A stretch of 64,000 nt of DNA. Origin: Talinum fruticosum (Eukaryota; Streptophyta; Magnoliopsida; Caryophyllales; Talinaceae). Position 1 is the stretch's first letter, and each line of letters starts with the position of its first letter. Made by a program: the position numbers and the translations under genes. Positions 33,190 through 46,141 of the stretch are shown here, piece by piece. The notes below the pieces were generated by a model. That model worked only from the letters and a program-made list of their open reading frames with translations. It did not search any database and was not told the origin of the DNA. The DNA lies in NCBI GenBank assembly GCA_021018815.1, contig JAITYX010000053.1, forward strand, positions 2,986,001 through 3,050,000, written 5' to 3'.

Positions 33190-36100
33190 TGTAACACCCC
33201 AAAACACCCCCTAGGAGTATTACATCGCCGGAGTTCCTTAAAGGAACTCCCAAGGCTCCTTCGGTGTTGGTTGGCTATCTAAACTCAACTCAAGGACAAT
33301 AAGGATGACTTTCCAAAAGGATCCGAGATTTCCTAACATTTCGGCAGAGTTCTATTTGTAATGTGGACTATCCCTTCGGCTTAAAGCCCTAAAACCCTGC
33401 ACAAAAAACATAATATAACTCAACGAGCCACACGCTCGGAATATACAACTCAACGACCACATGCCGAGTCCAACCAATCATGTTATAAAAATTAAAACAA
33501 TCTAAATGGTTTACGGTACATCGGGTACAACTATATGAACTAAATTACAAATACAACATTTAGAATCATAACAATGCATGTCGGTTCCTTGAGTCACTCT
33601 AGCACTCAGCGAGTCAAGGGTCCGGATTGCGCTACGCGTAGATCCTACCTTCGATAATGTACCCGCACACTTGGGGTGGAAAGGGGGAAATTTGTGAGGG
33701 TGAGCAATAAACCACGGACTCACCGGAGTCTTACACTGTTAAAATGGAAATTCTTTACACATAGTACTCATAATAATGAAATTTGTGAAAGCATAATAAT
33801 ATAATACAAATCTATATACTTTTCACTGAAATCTCTTGCAATGAAAAAGATCAAGACTCTTCAATGACTTAAAAGCACAGTTTCACATTCATGAACATAC
33901 TTTTGGGGTTGAATCAACTTTTACGTGCCTTCGAGGATTCGAACTAGCACTTCTTTCATCTCGGGCGCGACCCCGACAAAAAGGCTCCCGGGACCTATCT
34001 TCGGGAAGTCTCGGAGCGGGCATCCTGCCTATGCGGGACCCCTGTTAGAATCCTTCCCTCAAAGTTTCTAGCTGGGCATCCCCGGTTCGAACCCTTCGGT
34101 ATGCTAAACAATCCGTAGCCTGTCGATTCAAAACTCTTTGCACATACTCATTCATCACATTCACTTCATAGCTTTCTCAATCGATTTAATATCAAGGAAG
34201 GCATGACACCACGTGTCACCCTTATAAATTCACTTTCTCAAATAATTTTTGCTTCTTTAAAACACATTCACGTTTGAAAGGTAACTCACAAGAAGTTGCA
34301 TTCAAGGATCGTTTCTCGTAAAATACAAAACTCCTTTCAAAACTACTTTTGAGCATCACGTAAAGCAATCACATAGCACGAATAATCACCATTCAATGCA
34401 AGCAATCATTCTAAAACCTCTCCCACTATACCTTTCTCAATCCACCACTCTAGTACGATTAATTTCCATTTTTTGAGCCACAATAACCACAAGTAGATAT
34501 TATTTAATTCAACGTTCTCACTTTTCACAATTCATTGTCTTAACCTCAATTCCTCATTTCATGACTTCACTTTATAAACCAACATCTTTTGCCCTCATTC
34601 AACCATATACTCTTAAACTTACTTTACCGAGTTTCGTCTATCTCCATTCATCTTTTAATTCGATTCATTCTCAAAGGTCTTAGACATGACTTTGGCTTAG
34701 TTCAACCTTACCGTCCCCAGCTTGCTATTTCCCACCTTAATTTCCCATTTAATATCTCTTACCTTATTAATCGATTCTTGTTCGCCCATCCTTAGTTATA
34801 TACCTCTTAATTACTTTTCATTATTCGGTTCCCAATAGCTTTACTTACTTTCACGCTCGGTTCAACCTCGAGGATTTAATTACCTTTTGAACTCAATTAA
34901 TCCGACAATCACCCGTTTCTCACCCCCGTACTTCAACCGTGCAACATTTGTTACGAACTCACACTTCTCTTTTATGCTTAACTCGCTATTTCCCGATATT
35001 AGCAATCATCCCTTAATGTCATAAATTCAATAAATCTCTAAGAGTCAATCGAAATACAATTTCATAACTTATGCCCAAACCACATGTGCTTATCCCCGTC
35101 TCCAACCGATCAGATTCCCGATACTACTCATTATACCCAAGCAACCCAACTCCGTCTGAATTTCCCGGTTTCCAATTCAGGCCTAAACGACTACCAATTC
35201 CCATCACAGCTCCTAATTTAACTTTCAGCAACTACTAAACTTATTCAATAGCATACGTGTTCAATATTCACAATCACATTCAACAATCACAATAAACTCA
35301 TTTGGATTCAAAATTACTAATAGTTTAGAGTATAAGACTACCTACCTCGCTTTCACGGTTTGGGAAACAGATTGAGTATACTGCGTGTGCCGGGTTCCGG
35401 CCTCTCGCTTCCCCTGTTCCGGCTTGCCGTTTCAGCCTCCGCTGGCTCTCTGTCCGGGCCCTCGCGCGTTCGCTGCCAGTCCTTCCCCCTTGCCGCCGTT
35501 ATTTTCCCGGTTTCCGGCCTCCCGGACCCTTTCGCGCCAGCCCCGCCGGTTCCTTCCTTCACCCTCGTTCTACCTCGGTCTCTCGCTTTCTTTTCCCTTC
35601 GCTCGCGTCTGCTCGCGTCATCGGCAGCCGCCTTCGGTCTTGTAGTGGTCGCCTGTCCTCCCCCTCGGTCTCCTTCGCCCGTGCGCTCGCCTCCTCTCTC
35701 TCTTTCTCTCTCTCTTTTCCCGTTCGGTGCTCCTTTCCCCCTCCCTGTTTTGCCTCTGCGGTTACGCTTCTTCTTTCTTCTTCTTTTCTTTCTTTCTTTC
35801 TTTTTCTCGTGTTCCCCTTCCCTTCGAGTCCTCCTTTCTTTTATTTCCTTGTATTATCTCTCCATCGCTAAACAAAACTTGCCTCTCGCTTCTATTGGAC
35901 CTTCATTTCACTCCTTTATCTCTTCCACATAAAACAAGCCCATGCCTTTCCCCTCTTTCGTCCTCTTACGTTTTGTCTCCTAATTTATTTTGATGCATCA
36001 ATTAGGACACTCTGCCTAGCCACACCGAGTTTCAGCTCAAATAAGAAGGGAGGGTATTTCCTTGATCCGAGTTATTTGACAATAGCTCTCAAAGGAATAC

Positions 36101-36216
36101 TGAATTAATACGTCGGCCGTAATTACAATCGAGTCACGCACCCCCTAGATGCCCAGAATAATACTCAATAATTCTATACTTTACAATTGCTTTTCTTTAA
36201 AATTCCGAGTATTACA
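33190..36216. mobile_element. Long gypsy-type solo LTR (3027 bp)
   Basis: Starts TGTAACACCCCAAAACACC and ends CCGAGTATTACA. Flanked by the exact 5-bp duplication TTAGG at 33185-33189 and 36217-36221. Length and ends fit the chromovirus/Tekay-type LTRs common in plants. The region 35380-35930 is C/T- and GC-rich and yields Ser/Pro/Leu frames that I do not consider genes. No internal region remains. Confidence 0.9.
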
Positions 36217-36834
36217 TTAGGAGACAATATTTATCAACTTAGAAAGATATGGAAGTGTATTTATTTCCTATGAAGGAAATTTATTTAGAAAAAATCATTT
36301 AGATCATGAAAAAGTAGGAAAATAATGAGCAAGTTGTTCTTTCGGATCTGGTTCAACCTTTTATGGAAAAATATAAGGTATAAATAGCTTAGGACTCCGA
36401 TTTGGGTGAGTGCCCAATTGTTGGAAAACTCTTTCATCGCTCTATCTAATGGCACAAAAATAAAAACATTTTGGAAAGTGACCTAGAAATAACATACAAC
36501 TGTTCGGTTTAAACCACTCTACTCCAAGTTATCATCTTTCATGTTCAATTATGACTTAACCTATTTTTCTTCATTTTTCATGTATTAAAAATAGAAAATA
36601 AAGGTGAGGAAGATGAGAAAGAGAAAATAACACCCATTTTTGCAATCAATTCTCGGATCTCACCGCTCACTTTCAAAAAAAGAAAACTAGTGTTCCACTC
36701 AAATAGAGGAACGATTGCCAAGGCCCTAAAGGGACGGACGATAAAACCCGGGGGATGAAACTAACTCGAGACTCGACCTACTAAAAAGAGACAAGGAAAC
36801 ACCAAAATATTGGCAGCAATAAATAATCATATTA

Positions 36835-37060
36835 GTAATAAAAAATGATAATAGTAACAATAATAGTAATAATATTAAAGTTAGTAATAATAAAAATAAT
36901 TAATGAGATAAATAGAAACACTAACAATAATAATGATAAGGTTAGTAGTAATAAAAACAATAACAATAATAAATAAATAAAAATAATAATGGTAAAGTTA
37001 GTAATAACAATAAACAAAAATAAAAAAATAAAAAGAATAACAAGAACAAATAAATAAATG
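36835..37060. repeat. AAT/AAC-rich low-complexity DNA
   Basis: Repeated AATAAT, AACAATAAT and TAGTAATAAT words; the Leu/Ile/Phe-rich frames on the - strand are artefacts. Confidence 0.85.
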
Positions 37061-38651
37061 GATAGATAAAAGACAAAAAAATAAAGTAAGAAAGAAGAAA
37101 AGAGTATGTATATGCATGGTTAATCATCATTATATGAAATGAAAGAAGATAACAGTACAGAAGGAAAGGAAAAAAAATCATGTTATGCAATCTCTTCAAA
37201 CATAAAAGTGGTAATAAGAAAAATTATACTCTTTTTCCTTGAGATAAATAGGATATTTTGGCTAACTTGAACGGAAGTTAGATTTGTTTAAGATTAAAAA
37301 TAAGATTAGAAAGATTAACTTAAACTAGAGTTAATTTTTAGTTAACCCTCAAGTAGAGTTAATTTTTAGTTAACCAAACTATTTCTTAGAAGATTAAAGA
37401 AGTGAAAGAGAATTTTTAAAAAGATAGAGGTTTTTCTCTAAAAAATCCACCCCTTTTTAGAAGGTGATAAAGGGGTATTTATAAAACAAATAAGGGAGAG
37501 CATCCCAAACCCGACTAGTTCTTTTTCTTTTTTAAAGAATGAAAAATAATTGGGTGATAAAAATTTAAGAAAAAATAAAATAAAATAAAGAAAAGACATG
37601 ACAAAAAAAATAGCTGTAAAATTTTTTTCTTTTTTGTTCTTATTTTCTTTTTCCCCTTTTTGGATTGTGTATTCCGGGCTCCTTTTATTTTAATTGAATT
37701 GTCATTTTTTTTGTATTTTATGTTTTTTCTAATTATGAATATTAAAAAGAATCTTAAATAAATACGAGCCAAAATTTGGTGTCTACAATGTGGTGTATTT
37801 ACTCGATTCTCTACATTAACCTGTGATGAAAGATATCTCTCTCATTGTGAGTTCACTTATTCATTTTCATTGCTTTTGTTCAATATTTTTTAATTATTTC
37901 ATGCCTTTATAATATATTTAAACAATACATGATCTTCATTTCAGTTTATTTATCAATTGAAAAATAGTGAAAAGGCAAAAAATTCCATCTAGTATTTCTG
38001 TTAAAGTGAAGTTTTCTTAGCATCAATTAGTTTTCATTTCCAATAAAATTACTTATTATACTGCTACTAATCTATGCGTTGGGAATCTATTTTTATTATT
38101 TATAGTGTCCTATGCAACTGGGGAGTATGAGTGTGGCTTATATGTTCTCCACTACACAAAGGAGGTTGCAACGCTACTGAATCTTGATGATCCTAAGTCC
38201 AATCCCAAAATGGTGTTTCTAATCGCCCTTAATAACATTGTTTACAAAATTGAATTGATCAGAAAATTTTTTTAGTACTTATAAACATAAATATATTAAA
38301 TTACTTTTACAACATTGGTCGTAGTGTTTTTCTGGAAAGAAGGCTGCCACCCCTTATATATAAGTTATAGTGGATAAGCTCAAAGAAATATGAACATAGT
38401 TTGTGTATAAACTTTTAAGTAATTATGTTTTATATAGTTAGTTATGAGTGCGCGCATGTGCACGTATGTAATTATTTACAAATTCATGTTTTTGTAATTG
38501 ATTGTAATTTTGTAATTGTATTCCATTACTGTGAATGATTTTATATTTGATGAAATGATGACGTTGTTGGCATTGATGATATTGGATGGAACTTGGGTTG
38601 TTTTACTAATAGCGTAAATGATTATGGTGGAATATATATGATACAAATAGC

Positions 38652-38906
38652 GCTGGCAAAAATTAAGGTTTGGGTCAAAACTAGACTGGATAAATCGATC
38701 ATCGAACGAATTATTTTGTCCGATATCCGATTTTTTCGGGTCGAACTATTCGGACAAACCTAAATCCGTGTTAAAATCATGTTCGGATAACAAAAATAGG
38801 AAATTCTTAAGTTCAAATTTAAAATTCGGATAAAAAATCATGACCATACTTGATTTTTTCGGGTCGGACAAATTTAGCTAATCGGGTCGGATAAAATTTT
38901 GCCAGC
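38652..38906. mobile_element. MITE-like element (255 bp)
   Basis: Ends GCTGGCAAAAATT and AATTTTGCCAGC form a 12-13 bp inverted repeat with one difference. AATAG is found on both sides (one base offset on the left). Inside are palindromic CCGAT/ATCGG and TCGGGTCG words as in the hAT-like elements. No coding capacity; superfamily undecided. Confidence 0.65.
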
Positions 38907-38917
38907 AATAGATGCAA

Positions 38918-38922
<5 letters not shown>

Positions 38923-38976
<54 letters not shown>
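38923..38976. repeat. (TA)n microsatellite
   Basis: About 27 uninterrupted TA units beginning after TGTGTATA. Confidence 0.95.
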
Positions 38977-38983
<7 letters not shown>

Positions 38984-39296
38984 TGCAAGGGCTGATGAAA
39001 AATTTTGAAAAACTATTAAAAACCCTAACCTATTACTACAATTGATCCAAAGAATAGTAGTAAAAGGTTTGGTCAAGCTAAGCCTATTACTACAGTTTTT
39101 CAAAAACCGCAGTATAAGGTTGTTTGACCAAGCCTTTTACTATGTTTAGATGAACCATAGTAAAGGTTTTCTTTTACTACGGTTTTCAACCATGGTAAAA
39201 GATACTTATGTACTATTGCGTCTATAAACACTACACCTTCCAACAGTAGTAAAAGGTAATTTTCAACCGCAGTAAATTTTGAGCTGTAAATGATTA

Positions 39297-39956
39297 CTGT
39301 AATACTCGTAATTTTAATTATTTTGTTAAGTATGATGGGCCTATAATTATAGAAAATACAATATTTTATAATATAAGTAGCAGATTCTAATAACTAGTAT
39401 CATTAAAGTGAATATAGGAAGTTAAAAACATAAACACAAGCATTTTCCCTTAAAAGTCCCATAAGTTAGAAGTTTTACATTTTCTACCCCATTTTGGGTC
39501 CAAAGTGAAGTCCAAAAAGTTTATGGTCAAATCTTAAAAAATAGACGACCAAAAAATTAGTTACCATAAAAGATTGAGAACTAAAAATGTATTTCGTAGA
39601 ACATAGCACCTAAAAAGTAATTACCACAAAATGGCAATCACCTACGAGCAACCAATTGAATTAAAAATCGCCATAATTGCTATTTTTTATCTTATTTTGG
39701 TGGCGGTGGGTGGTTAGGAGTAACCACTTATTTGGTAAACATAGTTGTAAAAATGTCCATATAATTAATTCATGTCTACAATAACTTTGTATGTTAGCTC
39801 TTTAGGACCTATTTATTTTGCCATTTATAACAACATTTATAATAGATAGCAGCTCATAAGAGTTATATACTAACCATAAGAGCTCATAATAACTTATAAC
39901 ATCTCATATCATCTCATAATGGCTTATAAATGCTATAATAGCTACAACCCTAATCA
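39297..39956 (-). repeat. Possible fragment of a reversed gypsy LTR and AT-rich DNA
   Basis: TGTAATACTCGTAATTTTAA at 39297 is close to the inverse of the end of the solo LTR at 36216 (TTAAAATTCCGAGTATTACA), so a reversed LTR end of that family may begin here. The left limit is uncertain. From about 39826 the DNA turns into TTATAAC-type repeats. Confidence 0.35.

Positions 39957-40038
<82 letters not shown>
39957..40038. repeat. (ATT)n microsatellite
   Basis: About 27 ATT units followed by a short (GTT)n tail. The poly-Asn and poly-Ile frames are artefacts. Confidence 0.97.
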
Positions 40039-42113
40039 GCTGTTGTTGTTGTCGTCATTATTATTATTTGTCATTATCGTTATAATTTTTATTATTGTTA
40101 TAATAATTGTATATTGGTGTGAGAAGATATATCTTGAGAAGAATATTTGATTGTTTTTATTTTTTGGTGTAGCTATTGATTTTGGAATAGATAATTTTTT
40201 TTTAAACAAAAAGGTGTAATACCCCTAGTTGGAAATCACATTATTGATTACTTAATAACTAATTAATTACACATCGGCAGCGGAAGACTTATAAATTGGG
40301 TAACATTACTGTCGATTTCAAAATGAAAATAAGGCATATTCATTTGAGCAAAATGATTAATCAAACATATATTAATTTTCATGTAAATATTCACCCAAAA
40401 TTTACAAAGAAAATATAACCTTTTTTAAAATATCGAAGATCAGCTGGAGAGGAACCGAAGCTAAGTGACCAAGCAAGAGACTAACGGACATGGAGTCAAG
40501 ACGGACGAGTTTTGAATCACTTCTTTTGACCAGAATTATCTTCTTCTTTCTCTTTAACCTTACGCATGATTGTGAGTAATCTGTCTTGAACTTTGCTTCC
40601 TAAAAGTTTAAAGAAAATAGACAACAATAGAAGAGTGAGCTAGAAGCAAAGTACGTTACCTTTATACAATAAAAGTATTCAATGAGCTCTTGAACATGTG
40701 CATATTTTTAAATCGATTTTTAATGAATTGGAAATAATAAGTAGATTTGTCAATTGACTAATTCAACTTTTCAGTCAGCCAATCTTAGGACCCGTACAAT
40801 AAAACTATTAAACATAGCAATTTATAATCCGACCCCTAGGTTTCAACAAACCACTCGGTGGTTGTCTATGAGCAATTCAACGGGTAACAGTTAATTATTA
40901 AAAGTGCTGCTAGCAAGTCATTATAATAAAACTACTAAGAAATATTTATAAATGCAATGAACAACTAAGCATGAACTAGCAATGTTGTAAAACTTTTACT
41001 TTTAGTATAAATGTACAATCAATAACATACCTTGATACACCAACTACTTCGATTGTCGATTGTTTCTTTAGCATAGTCTCGATTCAATTCTTGTTCGCAT
41101 AAAGGAATCTAGTTTTGTTGATGACTATCCTCCTAACCATATTTATATGTATTTTTAATAAACTTTTACCTTTTGATTCTCTTCTCATACTATTTCTTTT
41201 TATCTTGTCATTCATACATATTCCAAAAATGAGCTCTTAATGATACAACAATTGATGGATTTAGTTCTTCATTTTTCAATTAGAAACTCAAGCTTGTCAC
41301 TTGTTCCCTTCACCTCAAATCTATGCTTTATTCGACCTGAACCATTTGGTTAATCAAATATGCCAATATGCCTCCTGAACTGTCAACTAAATATACTTCA
41401 TATCAATTGACTCCTTGACTAATCAAGTTATGTAAACTTTCCTTCCATGAGTAGTTAAACAACCATCATTCTGTCTTACCGAATCAATCTAAATTAACTT
41501 TAACAGTCGCTTCCTACTTGCACCATCAGTCTTGAATTATCATTCCATAATCTTAATATAAAAATATCGTTTGTTATGCTCAGCCATTTGATGAATACAT
41601 GGTTCTCGTATTAGCATTAAAATTTCAATGCTTTACAAAGCATTTTGGCATAATGCTTACCTAAAAATGACCCAACTCTCAACAATCATTCCTTCATCAA
41701 AATCCAACTACCAATTATGATAATTTAGGTAATGGGACCCATAGCATTTTTAATTTCCTATCGCAATCCAAGTCATATTACTTAATTTGTTGCTTTAATA
41801 TTTTCACCCTAATAATCAACATCATCCATCCACATTTTAGTTGATAAAACTCACTTTTGTACATAAACTCTTCAAATTCGATATAACCACTCACGCCTAA
41901 ATATAATCTTGTCAATCCTTTCATTTTTTCCAAAGCTGCAAAATATCACTTTATGAGTTTTCTCTTAAGTCATCATTAATAATCAATCTTTCTCTTTGCA
42001 TAGATTTACCCTAGGCTCAATCATACTTATTGATTAAACTAATATGCACATATATATGTCTACTATTCAATCACCTCTATAGTCCATCATTATCACAACA
42101 TGCATGAGTCTTA

Positions 42114-42255
42114 GGCTCTATTCCATTTAATTTTAGCTTACAGCCTTACGAGTTCCTTACAACTTCTTATAGCGCCTTAAAGCTCCTTAGAACTCCTTTT
42201 AACTTTTTATAACAAACTTTATAATTATCTTATAACCGCCTACAGACTCATTATC
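42114..42255. mobile_element. Truncated Tourist-like MITE copy
   Basis: GGCTCTATTCCATTTAATTT after TTA at 42111-42113 resembles the left end of the neighbouring MITE, and the internal CCTTACAACTTC-type words continue to about 42250. The right end is missing. The flank TGC.T.AGTCTTA is shared with the next copy, suggesting a tandem duplication of the start. Confidence 0.5.
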
Positions 42256-42273
42256 CAACATGCGTAAGTCTTA

Positions 42274-42510
42274 GGACATGTTCCATTTAGTTTTAGCTTA
42301 CAACCTTATAGCTCCTTAAAGTTGCTTATTACTTTTTACAGTTTCTTATAACCCCTTATATCTCCCTACAACTATTTACAACTTTTTATAATTAACTTTA
42401 CAACTATCTTACATTGTTTACATCTCCTTACAACTACTTACAACTCCTTACAATTTTGCTTATAACTCCTTACAACCTTACAGTTCCTTAAAGTTAAATG
42501 GAACAGGGTC
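42274..42510. mobile_element. Tourist-like (PIF/Harbinger) MITE, 237 bp
   Basis: Begins GGACATGTTCCATTTAG and ends TTAAATGGAACAGGGTC, an imperfect inverted repeat, with TTA on both sides (42271-42273 and 42511-42513). A 3-bp TTA duplication with GG...-type ends is the mark of PIF/Harbinger MITEs. The interior is made of CTTACAACT/TTATAACT repeats. Confidence 0.65.
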
Positions 42511-42616
42511 TTACTCTCGATGTTCTTTAATAAATTGATGCATTCAATTTTTTAACGAAATTTTTACTTTCGATTTCATAAACTTTGCAATTCTTGTTTA
42601 GGTTTAGGACCCTAAT

Positions 42617-43915
42617 ACATATACTTCCAAGTTGAAGTTACTTTATCACCTTGGGACCACCTATACGAAGTTACCTTATCACCTAGGGACAAGCTGAGTT
42701 GAAGTTGCCTTATCAATTCGATCGAGTCATAAATGTACGAGAAAGAGATTACAAATATTACAAGATTTCCAAGCTGAAAAATACAACTCAAAAAATACGA
42801 TTACAATGTAAGAGTTGTATGCTAGATAAGTATGATAACATTGGTCTCTCTTTTTCTTCCATTCGGCGAGTTGAAATCTTATGTAAAGGCTTCACGTAAA
42901 TAGTTTTCCTCAAAGAGATACCCGTTGAGTCTTTAATGTCTTTCTGTTGAAGTTGTCCGAGTCGACTAACCATTGTAATGGATAGTCTAAGGACTTAGAT
43001 TTCTAGACCTTCTTGAAATAGTTGTTGTGCCTCGGTCCTAACTTCCAATAACTCTTTTTCCAGTTTTTTAAATTGAAAAAGAAGAAAGAAAAGACCGTTA
43101 GAATTAGAAATAAAATATTACCCAAAACAACACCAGATTAAGCTATCGATCGGTTATGAGCTTTTCCAGGAATTACGGCTTTTTGTTTGACAGATCTTGT
43201 AATGGTCGGAAGCTTTTTGTTTTTGTTTTTTTCCTTCAGATATTTAACATTAAAGAAACCTGCAAAAACATTAAGCACATGGTTTTCAAAGTATAAAAAT
43301 ACTTTAGTCCATAATTAGATAAGGATTAGTCTAAATAAAGTATTTAATGACTAATTATCCTTAATCTATTAATCTGGAATATTTCAAGTCCAATATTCAA
43401 TATGTTCAAATTTCATATATGTCAAAACTTATATACAAGATGATCAATGTTAATGGGCACATGAATTTCTAAGACAAAATAGAATTACGCATGATTAAAC
43501 AAATGATAGCGTAAGTTTCAGGTTAAAGCATGATCAAGATAATTCAATCTTAGATAAAATCATGATGTTTGTCATTAAAGAATTAAAATGAAACATGTAA
43601 ATGAATAAAGCGAACACGATATTTGAGTTAGATTGAGGAGGTAAGTTTCCCATAATTGACTGGGTCGAGTCTTACTCAATTTGTCATGATTAACTTAGTT
43701 CCTACTTTTTGAGTCTCGGATTTAGTCACATATACTCAACATACTTCGATCCGGGTTCGATCATGAACAAGTCATATTGAGATGATGAATTATAAAGTAT
43801 ATGACTTAGTCAAATGATTTTCTTTTAGGATGTTTCTTTTTTTTATCCTAAATTTAGATGAATGCATGAAATCAAAACACATTCGAGGATTCGATCAGTC
43901 ATACTCGAATCTTCA
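42617..43915 (-). repeat. Truncated reversed LTR of the Sirevirus-type family
   Basis: From 43915 on the - strand it begins TGAAGATTCGAGTATGAC. It then follows the solo LTR at 5603-9037 closely, including the stretch around 43290-43380 (CCATAATTAGATAAGGATTA) and the left part with ACTTCCAAGTTGAAGTTA. The last roughly 470 bases of the LTR are missing at 42617. No target duplication can be expected at the broken end. Confidence 0.8.
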
Positions 43916-45510
43916 CCATTAATTTCTCGATATCACCTTTACACATATTTGACCTTATTTTTATACACAATTATATCTCAATTACTCCCGAAGTTTTTTT
44001 CCCTTCCCACTTCCACCACAATTTTTAACTAGAAATCCATATTTGCTTGCCTAATTACTCAATTGAAATATAAACTCCGAATTAAATCTAATTAAAGGTA
44101 GAAGGTTAAAGAGAGATCTCAAAAGTGCCAAGTGGTGGAAATGGGTGGGGTTCATACTACGGTGGAGTTAGGCGGCCGGGGAGCAAGCAAACGACAAACA
44201 ATGGCCAGGGAGGCGGCCACGGCCACAGCAAAAGACTGCAGTAGCAACACCCTTATTGCTGCGTACTTTTCTTGGTGCGAAACAGAGGAAAAAGAAGAGG
44301 AGGAGAAGAATTAAGGTGGTGTGGGCAGGTCTCAGTAGCAACCAGCTGGCGGCTATAGTGGAAGGACGACGAAGAGAAGTGGAGGAAGGGACATGAGAAT
44401 TTCTTATTGAGTTTGTAATTTTTGGGCCGAGTAGCAATTTCCCCCTTTTTTGGGTTTTGTCAATTTAGTGTTTTTCCTATCTCATTAGTTATTTTCTTTT
44501 ATATGGCTAATTTTACTACCACAAGGTTGAGTTTTAATCACACATTTGGCCCATTTTTACTTGCTTATCATTATTTTTATTTATTTGTATTTATTTGCTT
44601 GCTCACATCTTTTATTTTAGTTTTGTGGCTTTGTGCAGCTCAGTGCTCATCTTTCCATATTAATACGATATAATGTAGAATTTAGAATAATTAAATACGA
44701 TTAAGAGTAGGCGTGTTACAAAAGAATAGGTATTGTTGAGTTTTTTTGTTAAATTTTATTTGGGTTTTTTATTAAATTTTTAGTTGCATAATTGTTGGAC
44801 TTTTTAGTTAAACTTTATGATTGAATTTTTTAAAAACTTTTTCATATAGGTATTATTGGGAGCTATTTTTTCCCAAAAAACATTCGCATAAAAATAAAAT
44901 ATGATTACCAATAAAATATATGAATTTCTAATTGAATAAAAAATTAAATCGATTAACAAAAAAAATATTTTTAATATATTCATTATTGACCAATATTCGT
45001 TATTGTGATACACAATAAATAACATCACTAACAGTTTCTTACTTGCTTGAAACACATCGTAACAACTCATAATAGTTCATAATAGTTATAACAACTAACC
45101 ATAACAATTCATAACAACTTATAACAACTCATAACACGTCATAACAACTAACAACTAATCATAACAACTAACAACTAATCATAACAACTCATAACAACTA
45201 ACAAATAATCATAACAACTCATAACAACTTATAACAACCAAAATGTACACGCCCTTATTCGTTTCAAGGATACTTTTATAGAATCAAACCATCCTAAAAA
45301 AAAAATTGTATATTGCTCTAGCTCGGGAAAGACGCAAAATCCCCCACCCCGAACCTCATCCCGAAAACCCTAACTCTGCATCCTATTTAGAGTTTGTTTG
45401 AATTAGCATTTATAAAACTATTTATAACGACTTATAACACTCGATAACATCTCTTAACAACTATAACCGTTATAACGAGTTACCCATTATAACCGCTAAT
45501 CATAACCTCA

Positions 45511-45582
<72 letters not shown>
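45511..45582. repeat. (ATT)n microsatellite
   Basis: About 24 ATT units followed by (GTT)n-like DNA. It begins directly after a TTATAAC-type repeat block, as at 39957 and 46103. Confidence 0.96.
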
Positions 45583-45583
<1 letters not shown>

Positions 45584-46102
45584 GTTGCTATTGTTGTTGT
45601 TGTTGTTCTGCTCTACTGCTGTCTTCGTTGTTGTTATTGTTGTTGTTGTTGTTGTAAAAAGAACATTATTATATTTAAAAATTTTAGTTTTATTATTATT
45701 ATCGATTGTCGTCATCATAAATTGTTATTATAATGGTCGTTATCATTACCGTTATCATATTATTGTGATTATTGTATATTGATATAAAAATTCTTATTAA
45801 TAAGTTTTTTTGGAGAACATTTTTCTACAACATACACATCACTTTATTTCAAAATATTAAAATTAGATTTGTATTGATTTATAGTCAAATGACTGACTAA
45901 TACCGTATATGCTACTATGCAACATCTCTTACTATACTACTAATCATATTAGTTATTTCATCACTAATTGCATTCATTGTTTGTGTATTACGATGATCAT
46001 GAAACTATTGCTTTGATGATACCACATATGATAGTTGGCCTTGGGTAAAATAGTATCTCTTTTTTATGCACGCGGATTAAATTGTGCAATGTTCAACTTG
46101 CA

Positions 46103-46141
<39 letters not shown>

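Larger units (their letters stand above)
31790..37787 (-). repeat. Presumed 5' LTR of the Tat/Ogre-type element, interrupted
   Basis: At 37787 the - strand starts TGTAGACACCAAATTTTGGC, a start I associate with Tat-type LTRs, and the primer-site-like words lie near 31750. Subtracting the solo LTR at 33190-36216 leaves about 3.0 kb, long but within what Ogre-type LTRs reach. No 3' LTR copy was found for comparison, so this is inference from position and ends. The left boundary is approximate. Confidence 0.45.
37788..39296 (+). mobile_element. Remnant of a second CACTA element
   Basis: At 38104-38235 a + frame reads MECGLYVLHYTKEVATLLNL, directly comparable with the ECGFYILR protease exon at 26697, and it follows the same kind of splice acceptor (TATTTATAG). 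The next piece near 38330-38400 matches the sequence after it in the first element. At 39020-39270 the words TACTACAGTTTTT, TTTTACTACGGTTTTCAACC and AGTAGTAAAAGG recur in both directions, as CACTA subterminal repeats do. A CACTAC word at 39227 may be an end. The presumed gypsy LTR starts immediately to the left, so the gypsy element was inserted into this older CACTA copy. Confidence 0.65.
40215..44720. mobile_element. Long gypsy-type solo LTR with nested insertions
   Basis: Starts TGTAATACCCCTAGTTGG and ends GTAGGCGTGTTACA. The flanks AAAGG (40210-40214) and AAAGA (44721-44725) agree at 4 of 5 positions. Like the solo LTR at 33190 it has a TGTAA...TTACA outline and a GC-rich patch near the right end (44130-44230). 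Inside lie a truncated reversed copia LTR (42617-43915) and a small MITE (42274-42510). The small frames at 44132-44437 are not convincing genes. Confidence 0.65.

Noticed and set aside
35353..35993. Frames up to 190 codons, Ser/Pro/Leu-rich
   Set aside because: They lie in the C/T-rich end of a solo LTR with a perfect target duplication; no known domain and weak coding character.
39957..40038. Whether regular repeats might be a CRISPR array
   Set aside because: Simple trinucleotide repeats without spacers in a plant nuclear sequence; no CRISPR array occurs in the window.
39904..40209. Poly-Asn and poly-Ile frames
   Set aside because: Products of the ATT microsatellite.
44132..44437. Small frames on both strands in a GC-rich patch
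   Set aside because: Inside a probable solo LTR; no similarity and low-complexity ends.
44710..45254. A possible MITE with ends GGCGTGT and ACACGCCC
   Set aside because: The left end is better explained as the last bases of the gypsy solo LTR (GCGTGTTACA) with its own target duplication.
45500..45782. Poly-Asn and Leu/Val-rich frames
   Set aside because: Products of the ATT/GTT microsatellite.
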